46,748 nt of DNA from Alistipes sp. (GCA_017399485.1 JAFQCA010000005.1:1-46748), one strand, 5' to 3'; shown: positions 1-9,237, counted from the stretch's first letter. The notes: generated by a model not told the origin, from the sequence alone. Translations and numbers: made by a program.

Positions 1-54
1 AAAATTGTTGATTTTGAGCGAAAAAAGATGGAGATAGATAGGTTAATGTTGTAA

Positions 55-166
55 ATGACGTCACTCCACCGAGACGCAAGGCGAGGAATGGAGTCTCTAA
101 CCTCAAGTCCCTGATAGTAGAGATTCCAATCATCACTCACTAAAGTTCGTGAAGTGGAATGACGTA
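55..166. repeat. REP-like imperfect inverted repeat
   Basis: This gene-free stretch has outer arms related to GACGTCACTCCAC (about 57-69) and its near-inverse GTGGAATGACGT (about 155-166). It also has inner arms GGAGTCTCT and AGAGATTCC. The pattern resembles the dispersed palindromic elements often found between Bacteroidota genes. No ORF of note is present. The remainder of 1-220 shows nothing else I can support. The family assignment is an inference. Confidence 0.35.
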
Positions 167-220
167 AAACAAAATACAACACGCAAGTATATAGTTGCAA
201 AACACTCTATGTAACGAGTT

Positions 221-253
221 AAAAAAAGCAACTATTCATTCACGAATAGTTGC
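221..253 (-). terminator. Rho-independent terminator of the coiled-coil gene
   Basis: A perfect 10-bp stem (228-237 with 244-253) closes a 6-nt loop. Read on the minus strand it is followed by a run of seven T (plus-strand A run at 221-227). It lies just beyond the stop of the minus-strand gene ending at 277. Confidence 0.85.
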
Positions 254-276
254 TTTTTATTGAGTGAATTTAATCT

Positions 277-1200
277 CTATCGCAGTGCCACGTCGGCCTC
301 GCCGATAAGTTTACCGTCGGTGTAAATCTCTACGTGATAAGTACCTGCTGTAAAGCCGCTGCCGTCAACGAAGATGTGTACAGGCAGGTCATCACCCTTG
401 TACTCTACCTCACGTACGTTAGAGAATACCTTCTGCTCGCCCTCGAACTCGAATGTTGCAGCATCGGGACGTGAGAGTACATAGCCCTCAGGCGACTTCA
501 CGCAAACATAGATTGCCTTTGCACCCGGCTCTGCCAACTCATTGCCGGCCAAATAGCACTCGATACGCAGACGTGCTGCACTCTTCACGCGAGTAACCTC
601 TTTGCTCTTGGCGTTAAGCGGAGTGATACCGATAGCGCGGGCACGGATAACAGAACCCACACGGACCTTGTTGTTGAGTTCCTCGGCACGCTCCTCTGCC
701 ATCTCGGCACGCAACTTAGCTGAAGAAATCTCCTTGCGGTAAGAGATGTTCTCCTTGGTGAGTTTCTGGTTGATGTTATTGAGTGAGTCAATCTGGCGCA
801 GATAGCCCTGCATAACAGTCTTAAGAGTACCTACTTCTTTTTCGTATGCACGAATCTTGGCGTAGTTCAAACGACGCTCATTCTTGAGTTGCTCCATAAT
901 CTTGTTAGCCTCTTCGAGGTTTGCAGTGATAGAGTCGTTTTGGATTTGAAGGTCGTCAAACGATACAATCAAACTATCCAAATCGCCTTGAATCTTTGTT
1001 CTATCCTCCTCCAAAAGCGCATACTCGGCCTGCTGCTGGCGGTGCATATTGAAATATACCACCGACAGAGCAACCAATATTACTGCCAAAATGATAATCA
1101 CAATGCGATAACCGCGCACGGCCTTATTATCGACCTGTTCTTCATAGCCATACTCGTCATCGTAGCGAGTATCATCATAATCATTATATTCTTCTCTCAT
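277..1200 (-). CDS. Single-pass membrane protein with long coiled coil
   Basis: A 307-residue protein of unknown function. The first 30 residues are very acidic and Tyr/Asp-rich. A single hydrophobic segment follows at about residues 31-50, then a long heptad-like coiled coil at about 52-180 rich in Glu, Lys, Leu and Asn. A compact beta-rich C-terminal domain (about 190-307) ends the protein, with phrases such as KSPEGYVL and FVDGSGFTAGTYHVEIYTDG. The layout suggests a short cytoplasmic tail and a periplasmic rod carrying a globular domain. It is a typical Bacteroidales hypothetical. A promoter lies directly upstream and a strong terminator downstream, so it is probably transcribed alone. Confidence 0.85.
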   Translation of the reverse strand: MREEYNDYDDTRYDDEYGYEEQVDNKAVRGYRIVIIILAVILVALSVVYFNMHRQQQAEYALLEEDRTKIQGDLDSLIVSFDDLQIQNDSITANLEEANKIMEQLKNERRLNYAKIRAYEKEVGTLKTVMQGYLRQIDSLNNINQKLTKENISYRKEISSAKLRAEMAEERAEELNNKVRVGSVIRARAIGITPLNAKSKEVTRVKSAARLRIECYLAGNELAEPGAKAIYVCVKSPEGYVLSRPDAATFEFEGEQKVFSNVREVEYKGDDLPVHIFVDGSGFTAGTYHVEIYTDGKLIGEADVALR

Positions 1201-1271
1201 AACAAGTGAGGGTTTTATTAATTTTCGGTTTCAAAAAATGTTGTATTTGTGCGAGAGTCTATTTCGCACTG

Positions 1272-1301
1272 CAAATATAAGTTATTTTTTTATAAAACAA
1301 T
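1272..1301 (-). promoter_or_regulatory. Bacteroidales-type promoter for the coiled-coil gene
   Basis: On the minus strand a -7 box TATATTTG (1272-1279) is preceded, after 19 nt, by TTG (1299-1301). The -33 part lies inside the 3' end of the upstream DUF3108 gene. Predicted from consensus only. Confidence 0.5.
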
Positions 1302-2085
1302 CCAATGGGTAGCGTAAACCTTCATAACTTGATAAATAAGCGCATACGCTGCCTACCTTGATGGGTGATTCGATATAGAGTGGAATTTTGTTCCTATCGT
1401 CCGAAATCCAGACCATAAACTCTGTGCCGTCGGTAAATGAGAAACCGTCGGACGTGGCTATTTTACAACGGAATTTTATGGTGTTGAACTTGCCTAAACC
1501 CTTGACTTTCTTGACTTCGCGGCCATCGTAGCGAAAACTTAAATAACGCACCGTATCCTCCAAAACCATCTCTAAGTCGCGGGCAAATCCCTCCTTTATA
1601 ATCGAGTCGGGTACAGTTCGCAAATTGTAATATAACGATACGGCATCCATCCCCGCAGGCGAGATATTCATCGTCTTGTGTTTCTCGGGGCGGTTGCGGC
1701 TTGACCAACGGGTATGTACTTTGAGGTTTTCCCAATCGAATATATATGCACTCTTGAATGTATAGTCGCCTTCGTGTATGTCGGCCTCAAAGCGCTTTGT
1801 GCGTAATGTCTTGGGGTCCACCCATACCATATATGTATCTTTGACGGGCAGAATCCAACTAAAGGCTTTGGCTGTCTCGCCGTGGCCGTGAACCTTATAT
1901 GCAGGTTGCCCGTCGAGAGTCGTCTCTATGGTGCGCATTGTGACCTTCGCCACTTCGGTATTCGGAAATAGTTTCGCGCGATAACTCATTCGGTAATTCA
2001 GCGTCTCACCGGGTACGTATAATTGCGCGTATGCCGAAATCGAGGCAAACAATAGAGGTATGACTATCAAAAAAAATCGTTTCAT
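1282..2085 (-). CDS. DUF3108 domain-containing secreted protein
   Basis: A 267-residue protein with an N-terminal signal peptide (MKRFFLIVIPLLFASISAYA, cleavage before QLYV). The mature part is beta-rich. It opens with GETLNYRMSYRAKLFP and carries the DMEV-like middle and TDGTEFMVWISDD segment expected of the DUF3108 family (periplasmic or outer-membrane-associated Bacteroidota proteins of unknown function). It starts 109 nt beyond the recG stop on the same strand, so co-transcription with recG is possible. An inverted repeat lies between the two. Identification is by overall pattern, not a search; the function is unknown. Confidence 0.8.
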   Translation of the reverse strand: MKRFFLIVIPLLFASISAYAQLYVPGETLNYRMSYRAKLFPNTEVAKVTMRTIETTLDGQPAYKVHGHGETAKAFSWILPVKDTYMVWVDPKTLRTKRFEADIHEGDYTFKSAYIFDWENLKVHTRWSSRNRPEKHKTMNISPAGMDAVSLYYNLRTVPDSIIKEGFARDLEMVLEDTVRYLSFRYDGREVKKVKGLGKFNTIKFRCKIATSDGFSFTDGTEFMVWISDDRNKIPLYIESPIKVGSVCAYLSSYEGLRYPLDCFIKK

Positions 2086-2103
2086 CGTATATCCTGTTTT
2101 CGA

Positions 2104-2128
2104 TTTTAAGTTCGGTCTAAACTTAAAA
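2104..2128. repeat. Perfect 9-bp inverted repeat between recG and the DUF3108 gene
   Basis: TTTTAAGTT (2104-2112) and AACTTAAAA (2120-2128) form perfect arms around a 7-nt spacer. It is AT-rich and has no T-run beside it, so it is more likely an operator or a weak processing hairpin than a classical terminator. Confidence 0.5.
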
Positions 2129-2194
2129 CGTCTATTTACTCTGGTTTATTATGTTGCTAATGTTTATCTGGTTGATTATTAGGCGGGGTTAAGG

Positions 2195-4309
2195 CTATGA
2201 AATCATCGAGAAATCATATCGCTGACCTCCTGCGTGGCGAGCCCGCAAAAGGCGCAGAGCGTAGTTTTCGTTTTTCTCCAATTTTGCATCTTGCTCCAGA
2301 ATAGTAATGGCAGCCTCACGTGCGCTCTGTAAAAGAACTGAGTCGAGTGTCGGATTGGCAATCTTCAAATCAAATGCCATACCACTCTGCTGTGTGCCGT
2401 TTATATCACCTGCTCCGCGTAACTTCATATCCAACTCGGCAAGACGGAATCCGTCGGTTGTCTGGCACATAGCCTGCAGGCGCTGTCGTGCTTCGCGCGA
2501 TAGTTTTTCGCCTGACATCAATATGCAATATGATTGTCCGCCGCCACGGCCTACGCGGCCTCGCAACTGGTGAAGTTGCGAAAGGCCGAATCGCTCAGCC
2601 GACTCGATAACCATCACCGTGGCATTCGGAACATCAACACCCACCTCGATAACCGACGTGGCGACCAATATATCTGCTTCGTGCTCCTTGAATTGTCGCA
2701 TCGACTCCTCTTTGTCTTGAGGTTTCATCTTGCCGTGACATACCGAAACACGATAGTCGGGTAGCGGGAAGTCGCGTATGATGGATTCAAAACCATCTTC
2801 CAAATCTTTGTAGTCCATCGATTCCGACTCCTTGATAAGCGGGTAGACTACATATACCTGACGTCCTTCGGCAATCTGTTGGCGCAGAAATCCCCATAGT
2901 TTCAGACGTGCGGCGTCGGTATAGTGGAAGGTGCGTATCGGCTGACGGCCAGGGGGCAATTCGTCGATGACAGATACGTCCAAGTCTCCGTATAGAGTCA
3001 TTGCCAATGTACGGGGTATAGGTGTTGCTGTCATAACGAGGATGTGTGGCGGTTGCTGATTTTTTGTCCATAGGCGGGCTCGTTGCTCCACGCCGAAACG
3101 GTGTTGCTCGTCGATTACCACAAAGCCAAGATTGACAAATTGTACACTATCTTCAATCAATGCGTGCGTGCCTATTAATATATCTATCTCGCCCGATGCT
3201 ATACCCTCCAATGCCTTACGGCGCTCGGCCGCCTTTGATGCTCCTGTGAGTATTGCCACACGCAGATTCATACCTTCGGTTTGGCGACTTATGGTAGCAA
3301 AGTGCTGACGTGCAAGAATCTCTGTCGGGGCCATCATACAAGCCTGATAACCGTTATCTACGGCCAACAGCATCGACATCAATGCGACCATTGTCTTGCC
3401 GCTACCAACATCGCCTTGCAGCAGACGATTCATCTGGAATCCCGAAACGGTATCCTGTCGAATCTCCTTTATCACACGTTTCTGTGCCGATGTAAGGCTG
3501 AACGGCAGTCGTTCGTTGAAGAATGAATTGAATAATTCGCCCACTTTGGGAAACATAAATCCATCTTTTCGCGTCATTCGCTCTGTGCGACGTGATTGTA
3601 TGGCGAGTTGTACACCCAGAAACTCGTCGAATTTCAGGCGTCGTTCTGCGGCGTGTAGTTTTTCGGCTGATTGCGGGAAGTGTATGTTGTATATGGCTTC
3701 GCGTAACGGCATAAGGTCGTATGCCGAGCGTACCCATTGAGGCATATATTCGTTAATATACTCTTCGGCTACGCTCCACGCATTGCATATAATCTTGTAA
3801 AATCCCTTTGCGCCAAGAGCCGACGCGATTTTCTCGGTAGAGGGGTATATGCCTTGCATTCCGCTGTGGAATTTACGGCTTGCAGCCTTCTCTACAAGGT
3901 CCAATTCGGGATGTGCCATACGCAACTCTCCGCGATAGAACATCGGACGTCCGAAGATTAGATATTCGCGTCCTACTTCTACGCTCTTCTCAATCCACTT
4001 TATGCCTTGAAACCAAGTGAGTTCCGCCGAGCCTGAAGAGTCCGATACATAGGCCGTAAAGCGTTGCTTGCGGCCCGTTCCTGCGTATGCAACTCCCGTC
4101 ACGCGGGCGCGAATCTGCACGAGCGAGGAGCCCATCTGTTCGCCCACTTCGGCAATGCGGTAAATCTTCGTGCGGTCAATATATCGGAAGGGATAGTGAC
4201 GCAACAGGTCGCCAATAGTGATAATGCCCAACTCCTTCTCAAGAAGTTTTGCACGAGCCTCACCGACTCCTGATACATACTTTACACTATTATCGAGCAC
4301 ATTTCCCAT
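2195..4309 (-). CDS. recG: ATP-dependent DNA helicase RecG
   Basis: RecG remodels stalled replication forks and branch-migrates Holliday junctions. The protein starts MGNVLDNSVKYVSGVG; an in-frame extension upstream (to 4375) runs through the terminator of the preceding gene and is rejected, giving 704 residues, normal for RecG. An N-terminal wedge/OB-fold region (about 60-150) precedes a superfamily 2 helicase core. The Walker A box GDVGSGKT lies near residue 300, the Walker B variant is DEQHRFG, motif III is TATPIPRT, and the C-terminal motifs are VATSVIEVGVDVPNA and QLRGRVGRG. It is separated from the GH125 gene upstream by a terminator. Certain by motif content. Confidence 0.97.
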   Translation of the reverse strand: MGNVLDNSVKYVSGVGEARAKLLEKELGIITIGDLLRHYPFRYIDRTKIYRIAEVGEQMGSSLVQIRARVTGVAYAGTGRKQRFTAYVSDSSGSAELTWFQGIKWIEKSVEVGREYLIFGRPMFYRGELRMAHPELDLVEKAASRKFHSGMQGIYPSTEKIASALGAKGFYKIICNAWSVAEEYINEYMPQWVRSAYDLMPLREAIYNIHFPQSAEKLHAAERRLKFDEFLGVQLAIQSRRTERMTRKDGFMFPKVGELFNSFFNERLPFSLTSAQKRVIKEIRQDTVSGFQMNRLLQGDVGSGKTMVALMSMLLAVDNGYQACMMAPTEILARQHFATISRQTEGMNLRVAILTGASKAAERRKALEGIASGEIDILIGTHALIEDSVQFVNLGFVVIDEQHRFGVEQRARLWTKNQQPPHILVMTATPIPRTLAMTLYGDLDVSVIDELPPGRQPIRTFHYTDAARLKLWGFLRQQIAEGRQVYVVYPLIKESESMDYKDLEDGFESIIRDFPLPDYRVSVCHGKMKPQDKEESMRQFKEHEADILVATSVIEVGVDVPNATVMVIESAERFGLSQLHQLRGRVGRGGGQSYCILMSGEKLSREARQRLQAMCQTTDGFRLAELDMKLRGAGDINGTQQSGMAFDLKIANPTLDSVLLQSAREAAITILEQDAKLEKNENYALRLLRARHAGGQRYDFSMIS

Positions 4310-4326
4310 AATACAAAGATAAAAAT

Positions 4327-4361
4327 AAAACGGCACAAACCAAAATCGGTTGTGCCGTTTT
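4327..4361 (-). terminator. Hairpin terminator between the GH125 gene and recG
   Basis: AAAACGGCACAA (4327-4338) pairs perfectly with TTGTGCCGTTTT (4350-4361). Read on the minus strand the second arm ends in TTTTATTTTT. It lies between the GH125 stop at 4382 and the recG start at 4309. Confidence 0.85.
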
Positions 4362-4381
4362 ATGCTGTGAGGCAAAAATTA

Positions 4382-5878
4382 TTACTTCAAGTCGATAGAG
4401 TTGAGCATCTCCAATCGGCCATCTGCAATCTGTTTTACGATAAGTTCGCCGAAGAGCGTATTCTGCCAAGCAAACCATTTGCGAGTGAAGTGAGAGGCAT
4501 CATCCACGTTGAAAGACTCGTGCATAAAGCCTGTACCGGCATCGGTTTTCATCAGAAGTTCGATACACCACTTAATCTCCTCCTCGTTGTCGCTTGTGAA
4601 GGCCTTCATCATAATACTCATAGGCCAAGCCATATCGTAGCCGATGTGTGGGCCGCCGATACCTTCACCTGCTTTGCCACGGAAGAAATAGGGATTATCC
4701 TCACTCCAAACAAAACGGCGAGTATTTTCGTAAATCTTGTTGTCGATAACTTCGGGATTGAGATACTTCATAGCAAGAAGGCTCGGTACATTGGCATCGT
4801 CCATCATATATTGGTTGCCAAAACCATCTACCTCGAAGGCGTAAATCTCGCCATATTTCGGGTGGTCGTATGTCGCATACTCCTTAAGAGCGGTCTCTAC
4901 CTCGTCAGCCAAATCCAAGCACTCCTTTGCCAACTCTTCGTTCTTATTTACTTTGGTCAATACATCGGCAGCCTTGCGTAAAACCGATACCGCAAAGAAG
5001 TTTGAGGGGATAAGGAACTGCAATACAGTAGCGTCGTCCGAGGGACGGAAACTTGAGACAATCAATCCTACGGGATTTACGGGCGCTCCCAAACCGTCGT
5101 TAGAGAGTGTGTCGAACTGACGGTCAGTCTTGCGGCGGAACTTGTAGGGACCTACGCCATCCTTACGCTGCTGCTCCTTGAAAGTTTTGAGTACATTGGC
5201 AATAGCCTGCAACCACTCATCGCCGAAGATAGATGTGTCACCCGTTACCAACCAATAGTAGTAGGCCAAGCGGATAGGGTAGCACAATGAGTCAATCTCA
5301 TATTTGCGCTCGTGTAATTCGAGTTTCATCTTTGTGTAGTCCGACTGCCACTCGCCACCCGTAGGGCCGTCGTTGAATGCGTTGGCGTAGGGGTCAATGT
5401 TGATAGAGAGGAATTGGCGGTTGATAACACCTGCCAACATAGCCTGCAATTTGGGGTCTTGCTTGGCATACTGAACGTAAGGCCATACCTGCGCACCAGA
5501 ATCGCGCAACCACATAGCGTGGATGTCGCCTGTGTAGACAAATGTGTCATCTTTGCCATCTTTTTCACGATAGTGTACTGTGGTGTCCAATGTGTTGGGG
5601 AAACAGTTCGAGAACATCCAAGCCAAACGCTCGTTGGTAAGCATTGAACATACCTTCTCAATCTCGGCCTCGATAGCCTCCGATGTAAACAGACGCTCCT
5701 CCTGAGCGGGACGCTGGCATACATACTTGCCATCCTGCATAGGCGCTTCAGCGGGAACCAATGCAGAATAATCGGTCAAGGTCTCGGCTGTAGAGGCCTG
5801 ATTTGATGTTGCGTTATCACACGCTACGACAAAAGCAACAATGGCTGTAGTCGTCAAGATTCTAAAAATATTCTTCAT
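4382..5878 (-). CDS. GH125 family exo-alpha-1,6-mannosidase-like lipoprotein
   Basis: A glycoside hydrolase family 125 (formerly DUF1237) enzyme; characterised members release alpha-1,6-linked mannose from N-glycans and mannans. I start it at MKNIFRILTTTAIVAF rather than at the longer frame, because this gives a lipoprotein signal with lipobox VVAC (Cys20) and 498 residues. Family hallmarks are AMWLRDSGAQVWPY (about 121-134), GPTGGEWQSDYT, YEIDSLCYP with the likely acid Asp196, GIGGPHIGYDMAWPMSI, and FMHESFNVDD with the likely base Glu454. The catalytic assignment is by analogy. It is an isolated gene with its own -7 box and terminator; no SusCD neighbours are seen. It is probably tethered in the periplasm or on the cell surface. 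Confidence 0.92.
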   Translation of the reverse strand: MKNIFRILTTTAIVAFVVACDNATSNQASTAETLTDYSALVPAEAPMQDGKYVCQRPAQEERLFTSEAIEAEIEKVCSMLTNERLAWMFSNCFPNTLDTTVHYREKDGKDDTFVYTGDIHAMWLRDSGAQVWPYVQYAKQDPKLQAMLAGVINRQFLSINIDPYANAFNDGPTGGEWQSDYTKMKLELHERKYEIDSLCYPIRLAYYYWLVTGDTSIFGDEWLQAIANVLKTFKEQQRKDGVGPYKFRRKTDRQFDTLSNDGLGAPVNPVGLIVSSFRPSDDATVLQFLIPSNFFAVSVLRKAADVLTKVNKNEELAKECLDLADEVETALKEYATYDHPKYGEIYAFEVDGFGNQYMMDDANVPSLLAMKYLNPEVIDNKIYENTRRFVWSEDNPYFFRGKAGEGIGGPHIGYDMAWPMSIMMKAFTSDNEEEIKWCIELLMKTDAGTGFMHESFNVDDASHFTRKWFAWQNTLFGELIVKQIADGRLEMLNSIDLK

Positions 5879-5908
5879 AATAAGATTTTGGGTATTATAT
5901 GTTTGCGA

Positions 5909-5916
5909 CAAAGGTA
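5909..5916 (-). promoter_or_regulatory. -7 box for the GH125 gene
   Basis: Minus-strand TACCTTTG, matching TAnnTTTG, 31 nt upstream of the chosen start. No good -33 TTTG is seen. Confidence 0.5.
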
Positions 5917-5990
5917 CATATTTTTTGTAAAAGGTTGCGATTGTTAATAAATATTTTGGTGGCAAAGTGGAATATTATTCGCGTAATCAT

Positions 5991-5998
5991 TATCTTTG
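5991..5998 (+). promoter_or_regulatory. -7 box for ispG
   Basis: TATCTTTG matches TAnnTTTG, 63 nt upstream of the ispG ATG. The -33 element is weak. It diverges from the GH125 -7 box about 80 bp away. Confidence 0.5.
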
Positions 5999-6061
5999 CA
6001 TTAATAATATGCTCGGAATCGCTCTCTGGCGGTCCTGTGGCTTAAAATATTAATCGAAAAT

Positions 6062-7546
6062 ATGAATCTAACAACCTATTCGCGTCGTAAGGCGCACGAA
6101 GTAAATATCGGAGGGGTCAAAGTCGGCTCATCACATCCTATTCAGGTGCAGTCAATGACCAATACACCTACGGCTGATACTGTAAGTAGCGTAGAGCAGG
6201 TGAAGCGTATTGCCGATGCAGGTGCCCCTATAGTGCGCTTGACGGCGCAAGGTCGTAAGGAGGGCGAAAATCTCGAAAATATCGTTGCCCGATTGCGCGA
6301 GGATGGTTATCAGACGGCTATTGTTGCCGACATACATTTTGTGCCAGAGGTCGCATCGATTGCTGCGCGCTATGTCGATAAGGTGCGTATAAATCCTGGA
6401 AATTATCGCACGTCGAATGGCGAGTTGGAGGCTTTGATAGCACAATGTCGTGAGCGCGGTGTAGCGTTGCGAATAGGTGTCAATCACGGCTCTTTGGCCA
6501 AGCGTATTTTTGATGAATGGGGCGATACCCCACAGGGTATGGTGGTGTCGGCGATGGAGTTTCTGAAGGTGTGCCGTCGTGAAGAGTTTGACCAAGTGGT
6601 TGTATCGATGAAATCGAGCAATACGCGCGTTATGGTTCACGCCTATCGTCTGCTGGTGGAGGCTATGGAGCGTGAGGGTATGACTTATCCGATACATCTT
6701 GGCGTTACGGAGGCGGGCAATGGCATTGAGGGCCGTATTAAGAGTGCCGTAGGAATAGGAGCGTTACTCTCGGATGGCATAGGTGATACGATTAGAGTGT
6801 CACTTACCGAAGCCCCAGAGAATGAAGTGCCTGTTGCGAAGATGTTGGTGGACTATTATGCCGAGCGATGTGGCGAGTTTGAAGTAAAATATCCCGAAAA
6901 ATATCACTCTACGGAGTATGTTCGTCGCAGTCAGGTGACCACACCTTTGACGCACGATGAGTTCGCAGCCGATATGCGAGTTATAGAGGCTGTGAGTAAG
7001 AATCCTTCGGCAGAGTTGCGTGCCGCAATACTTAATATGGATGATGCCGAGCCTGTGGCAGTCAAGTGCCGTTATGAAGATACTGATGCCGAAGTTGTAG
7101 CCGTAAAGGCGGCTGCCGATTTGGGTGTGTTGTTCCTCGATGGTCTGGCCGATGGTATATGGGTTGATGCTCCAGCCTTGAGTGAGGCTGAGGTGCGTGA
7201 TATAGAGTTGATGATTTTGCAGGCTGCCCGTGTGCGCTTCTCGCATACCGAATATATCGCTTGTCCGAGTTGTGGCCGCACGTTGTATGATATCGAAAAG
7301 ACACTTGCCGACATCAAGGCCCGCACTTCGCATCTGAAGAATTTGAAGATAGGCATAATGGGTTGCATCGTGAATGGTCCCGGTGAGATGGCTGATGCCG
7401 ATTATGGATATGTGGGCGCTGCGGCAGGTCGTATCACACTCTATAAAGGTCGTGAAATCGTAGAGCGTAATATCCCCCAAGAGGAGGCTATTGACCGCCT
7501 GATAGAGTTAATCAAAGCCAATGGTGATTGGCAGGAGCCTGCATAG
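6062..7546 (+). CDS. ispG: 4-hydroxy-3-methylbut-2-enyl diphosphate synthase IspG (GcpE)
   Basis: The iron-sulfur enzyme for the penultimate step of the MEP isoprenoid pathway, converting MEcPP to HMBPP. The N-terminal TIM barrel opens with RRKAHEVNIGGVKVGSSHPI and the family signature IQVQSMTNTPTADT. The C-terminal 4Fe-4S domain has cysteines in YIACPSCGRTLYDIEKT and in GIMGCIVNGPGEM. At 494 residues it is clearly longer than the E. coli type (about 370), consistent with the insertion-bearing form found in Bacteroidota, plants and Chlamydiae; the extra segment lies at about residues 260-385. recO follows 2 nt after its stop, so the two are probably one transcript. Confidence 0.96.
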   Translation: MNLTTYSRRKAHEVNIGGVKVGSSHPIQVQSMTNTPTADTVSSVEQVKRIADAGAPIVRLTAQGRKEGENLENIVARLREDGYQTAIVADIHFVPEVASIAARYVDKVRINPGNYRTSNGELEALIAQCRERGVALRIGVNHGSLAKRIFDEWGDTPQGMVVSAMEFLKVCRREEFDQVVVSMKSSNTRVMVHAYRLLVEAMEREGMTYPIHLGVTEAGNGIEGRIKSAVGIGALLSDGIGDTIRVSLTEAPENEVPVAKMLVDYYAERCGEFEVKYPEKYHSTEYVRRSQVTTPLTHDEFAADMRVIEAVSKNPSAELRAAILNMDDAEPVAVKCRYEDTDAEVVAVKAAADLGVLFLDGLADGIWVDAPALSEAEVRDIELMILQAARVRFSHTEYIACPSCGRTLYDIEKTLADIKARTSHLKNLKIGIMGCIVNGPGEMADADYGYVGAAAGRITLYKGREIVERNIPQEEAIDRLIELIKANGDWQEPA

Positions 7547-7548
7547 CG

Positions 7549-8289
7549 ATGGGAATCGGAACGCTGAAGAGATACACCTCGCGCGGGGTGGTGCTTAACA
7601 CCTTGAAGTATGGCGAGAAGGGTATGGTGGTACAGATGCTTACCTCGGCCTTTGGACGTCAGAGTTATATGGTGCAGGGGTTAGGCTCTTCGCGTGGGCG
7701 CACATCAAAGAGGGCACTCTTTCAGCCGATGTTTGCATTGGAGTTTGAGGGGGTAGAGTCCTCGCGTCAGCAGTTGCATCGCTTGGGTGAGGTGCATAGC
7801 GGATTGGTGTTGCAATCTATTCCGTTTGACGTTAAGAAATCAACTATTGCGCTGTTTATGGCCGAGGTGCTTTACCGTCTGGTCAAGGAGAGTGAGCCCA
7901 ATGAATTATTGTTTGATTTTGTGTGGGGCTCTGTTGAGGCGCTGGACTCTGCGCAGGAGGGTGTTGCGAATTTCCATTTGTGGTTTTTGTCGCATCTGTG
8001 TCGTTTTCTGGGTTTCTCTCCGGGAAATGATTATGAGCCTAATTGCTGGTTTAATATTGCCGAAGGCTTGTTCACAAAGGAGCGCCCTCCGCGTGAATAT
8101 GCTATGTCGCAGGAGAATGCCCTTATCCTGCGTGATATGCTGGAGTGCGATGTGCGTTATCTGGCAGAAGTTGGCCTGAACCGCCATCAACGAGTCGATT
8201 TTCTGGCGGCTTTACTCTCGTATTATGCTTATCATCTCGATACCATCCACACCGTGCAATCTATCCGTATTCTCCAAGAGTTGTTTTAG
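7549..8289 (+). CDS. recO: DNA repair protein RecO
   Basis: RecO is the recombination mediator that loads RecA on SSB-coated DNA with RecR. The protein (246 residues from the chosen start) opens MGIGTLKRYTSRGVVLNTLK with an OB-fold N-terminal domain (KYGEKGMVVQMLTS, SFGRQSYMVQGL-like stretch) followed by an all-helical C-terminal domain. The upstream in-frame start at 7528 would overlap ispG; ATG 7549 lies 2 nt after the ispG stop with AGGAG about 9 nt before it. It converges on the xerD-like gene with only 17 nt between stops. No zinc-binding cysteine set is evident, as in many RecO proteins. Confidence 0.9.
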   Translation: MGIGTLKRYTSRGVVLNTLKYGEKGMVVQMLTSAFGRQSYMVQGLGSSRGRTSKRALFQPMFALEFEGVESSRQQLHRLGEVHSGLVLQSIPFDVKKSTIALFMAEVLYRLVKESEPNELLFDFVWGSVEALDSAQEGVANFHLWFLSHLCRFLGFSPGNDYEPNCWFNIAEGLFTKERPPREYAMSQENALILRDMLECDVRYLAEVGLNRHQRVDFLAALLSYYAYHLDTIHTVQSIRILQELF

Positions 8290-8306
8290 TCGGAACGGCA
8301 GCGGGT

Positions 8307-9206
8307 TTAAGGAATCTGCATATGAGTCTCCATCGTTTGACGCAGATGCGATGAGTCGAGGTGCGTATAAATCTCGGTTGTGAGTATATTCTCGTGCCCT
8401 AACAACTCTTGCACTTGACGTATGTTGGCGCCTCCTTTCAGCAGGTGTGTGGCAAACGAGTGACGGAAGGTGTGTGGGCTGATGTTCTTGTTTATACCTA
8501 CTCGTTGTGCCGCTTGCTTGATGATGGTAAATATCATCACACGGGTGAGTTTTTTACCACGATTGTTCAGGAACAGCGTATCGTCGTTTGCCTTTTCGGG
8601 CTTACGATGCTCCATATAGAGTTGTATTCTGTCGCGGGCAATGCCACTGACGGGCACCAAACGCTGCTTGTCGCCTTTACCTATTATGCGGATATATCCT
8701 TCGCCAAAGAATAGGTCGCGTATTCTTAAGTCGCATAACTCCGATACTCGTAGGCCACACGAATACAACACCTCCAATATAGCACAATCTCGCAAACCTT
8801 TAGGCGTTGATGTATCAATGGAGCCCAACAACAGGTCTATCTCCTCTACCGACAAGGTGTCGGGTAGGGGGCGTCCCGCTTTGGGAGGCTCGATGAGTTC
8901 GGCGGGTGATGACTCTATTATCTCACTTAACAGCAGAAAATTAAAAAAACTCTTTATACCACTGAGGTTTCTTGCTTGCGAACTCTTTTCCCGTCCGCGT
9001 TCATAGAGCCACGCCATATATTTCTCCACCATCTCGCGCTCTACGTTTTTGGGAGCGACACCATAGCGTCGAAGTATAAAGTGGGCGAATTGAGCCAAGT
9101 CGCGCATATACGACTCAATGGTATTGGCCGATAGATGCTTCTCCAAACGCATATAGGTACGATATCTACGAGAAATTTCTGACCATTTTTTCGTATTGTC
9201 TGCCAT
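8307..9206 (-). CDS. xerD: Tyrosine recombinase, XerD/XerC type
   Basis: A site-specific recombinase of the Xer family, which resolves chromosome dimers at dif. It has 299 residues, the usual Xer length. The N-terminal SAM-like domain (about 10-100) begins with [20 protein letters not shown]. All catalytic residues are present: Arg153 in SCGLRVSEL, Lys177 in GKGDKQR, His245 and Arg248 in HTFRHSF, His271 in GHENI, and the nucleophile Tyr280 in EIYTHLD. The housekeeping neighbours, standard length and lack of flanking repeats argue against a mobile-element integrase. XerC versus XerD cannot be settled from this alone; the symbol is the likelier choice. Confidence 0.9.
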   Translation of the reverse strand: MADNTKKWSEISRRYRTYMRLEKHLSANTIESYMRDLAQFAHFILRRYGVAPKNVEREMVEKYMAWLYERGREKSSQARNLSGIKSFFNFLLLSEIIESSPAELIEPPKAGRPLPDTLSVEEIDLLLGSIDTSTPKGLRDCAILEVLYSCGLRVSELCDLRIRDLFFGEGYIRIIGKGDKQRLVPVSGIARDRIQLYMEHRKPEKANDDTLFLNNRGKKLTRVMIFTIIKQAAQRVGINKNISPHTFRHSFATHLLKGGANIRQVQELLGHENILTTEIYTHLDSSHLRQTMETHMQIP

Positions 9207-9214
9207 ATTCTTTA

Positions 9215-9222
9215 TATCTTTG
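9215..9222 (+). promoter_or_regulatory. -7 box for prmA
   Basis: TATCTTTG matches TAnnTTTG. A transcript starting about 7 nt later would leave only about 7 nt before ATG 9237 but about 25 nt before ATG 9255, which supports the later start. Confidence 0.5.
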
Positions 9223-9229
9223 TACTTCG

Positions 9230-9237
9230 CGAAGATA
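9230..9237 (-). promoter_or_regulatory. Candidate -7 box for xerD, opposing the prmA promoter
   Basis: Minus-strand TATCTTCG, one mismatch from TAnnTTTG, 24 nt upstream of the xerD start. It overlaps the palindrome CTTCGCGAAG (9225-9234) and faces the prmA -7 box only 7 nt away. Confidence 0.3.

Noticed and set aside
4352..4981. Plus-strand ORF of 209 codons
   Set aside because: Antisense shadow of the well-supported GH125 gene; no start context or recognisable domain.
6152..7480. Long minus-strand ORFs opposite ispG
   Set aside because: ispG is complete with all motifs on the plus strand; the antisense frames have no domain features.
8307..9206. xerD-like gene as a mobile-element integrase
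   Set aside because: Neighbours are housekeeping genes and no attachment-site repeats, excisionase or cargo are visible.
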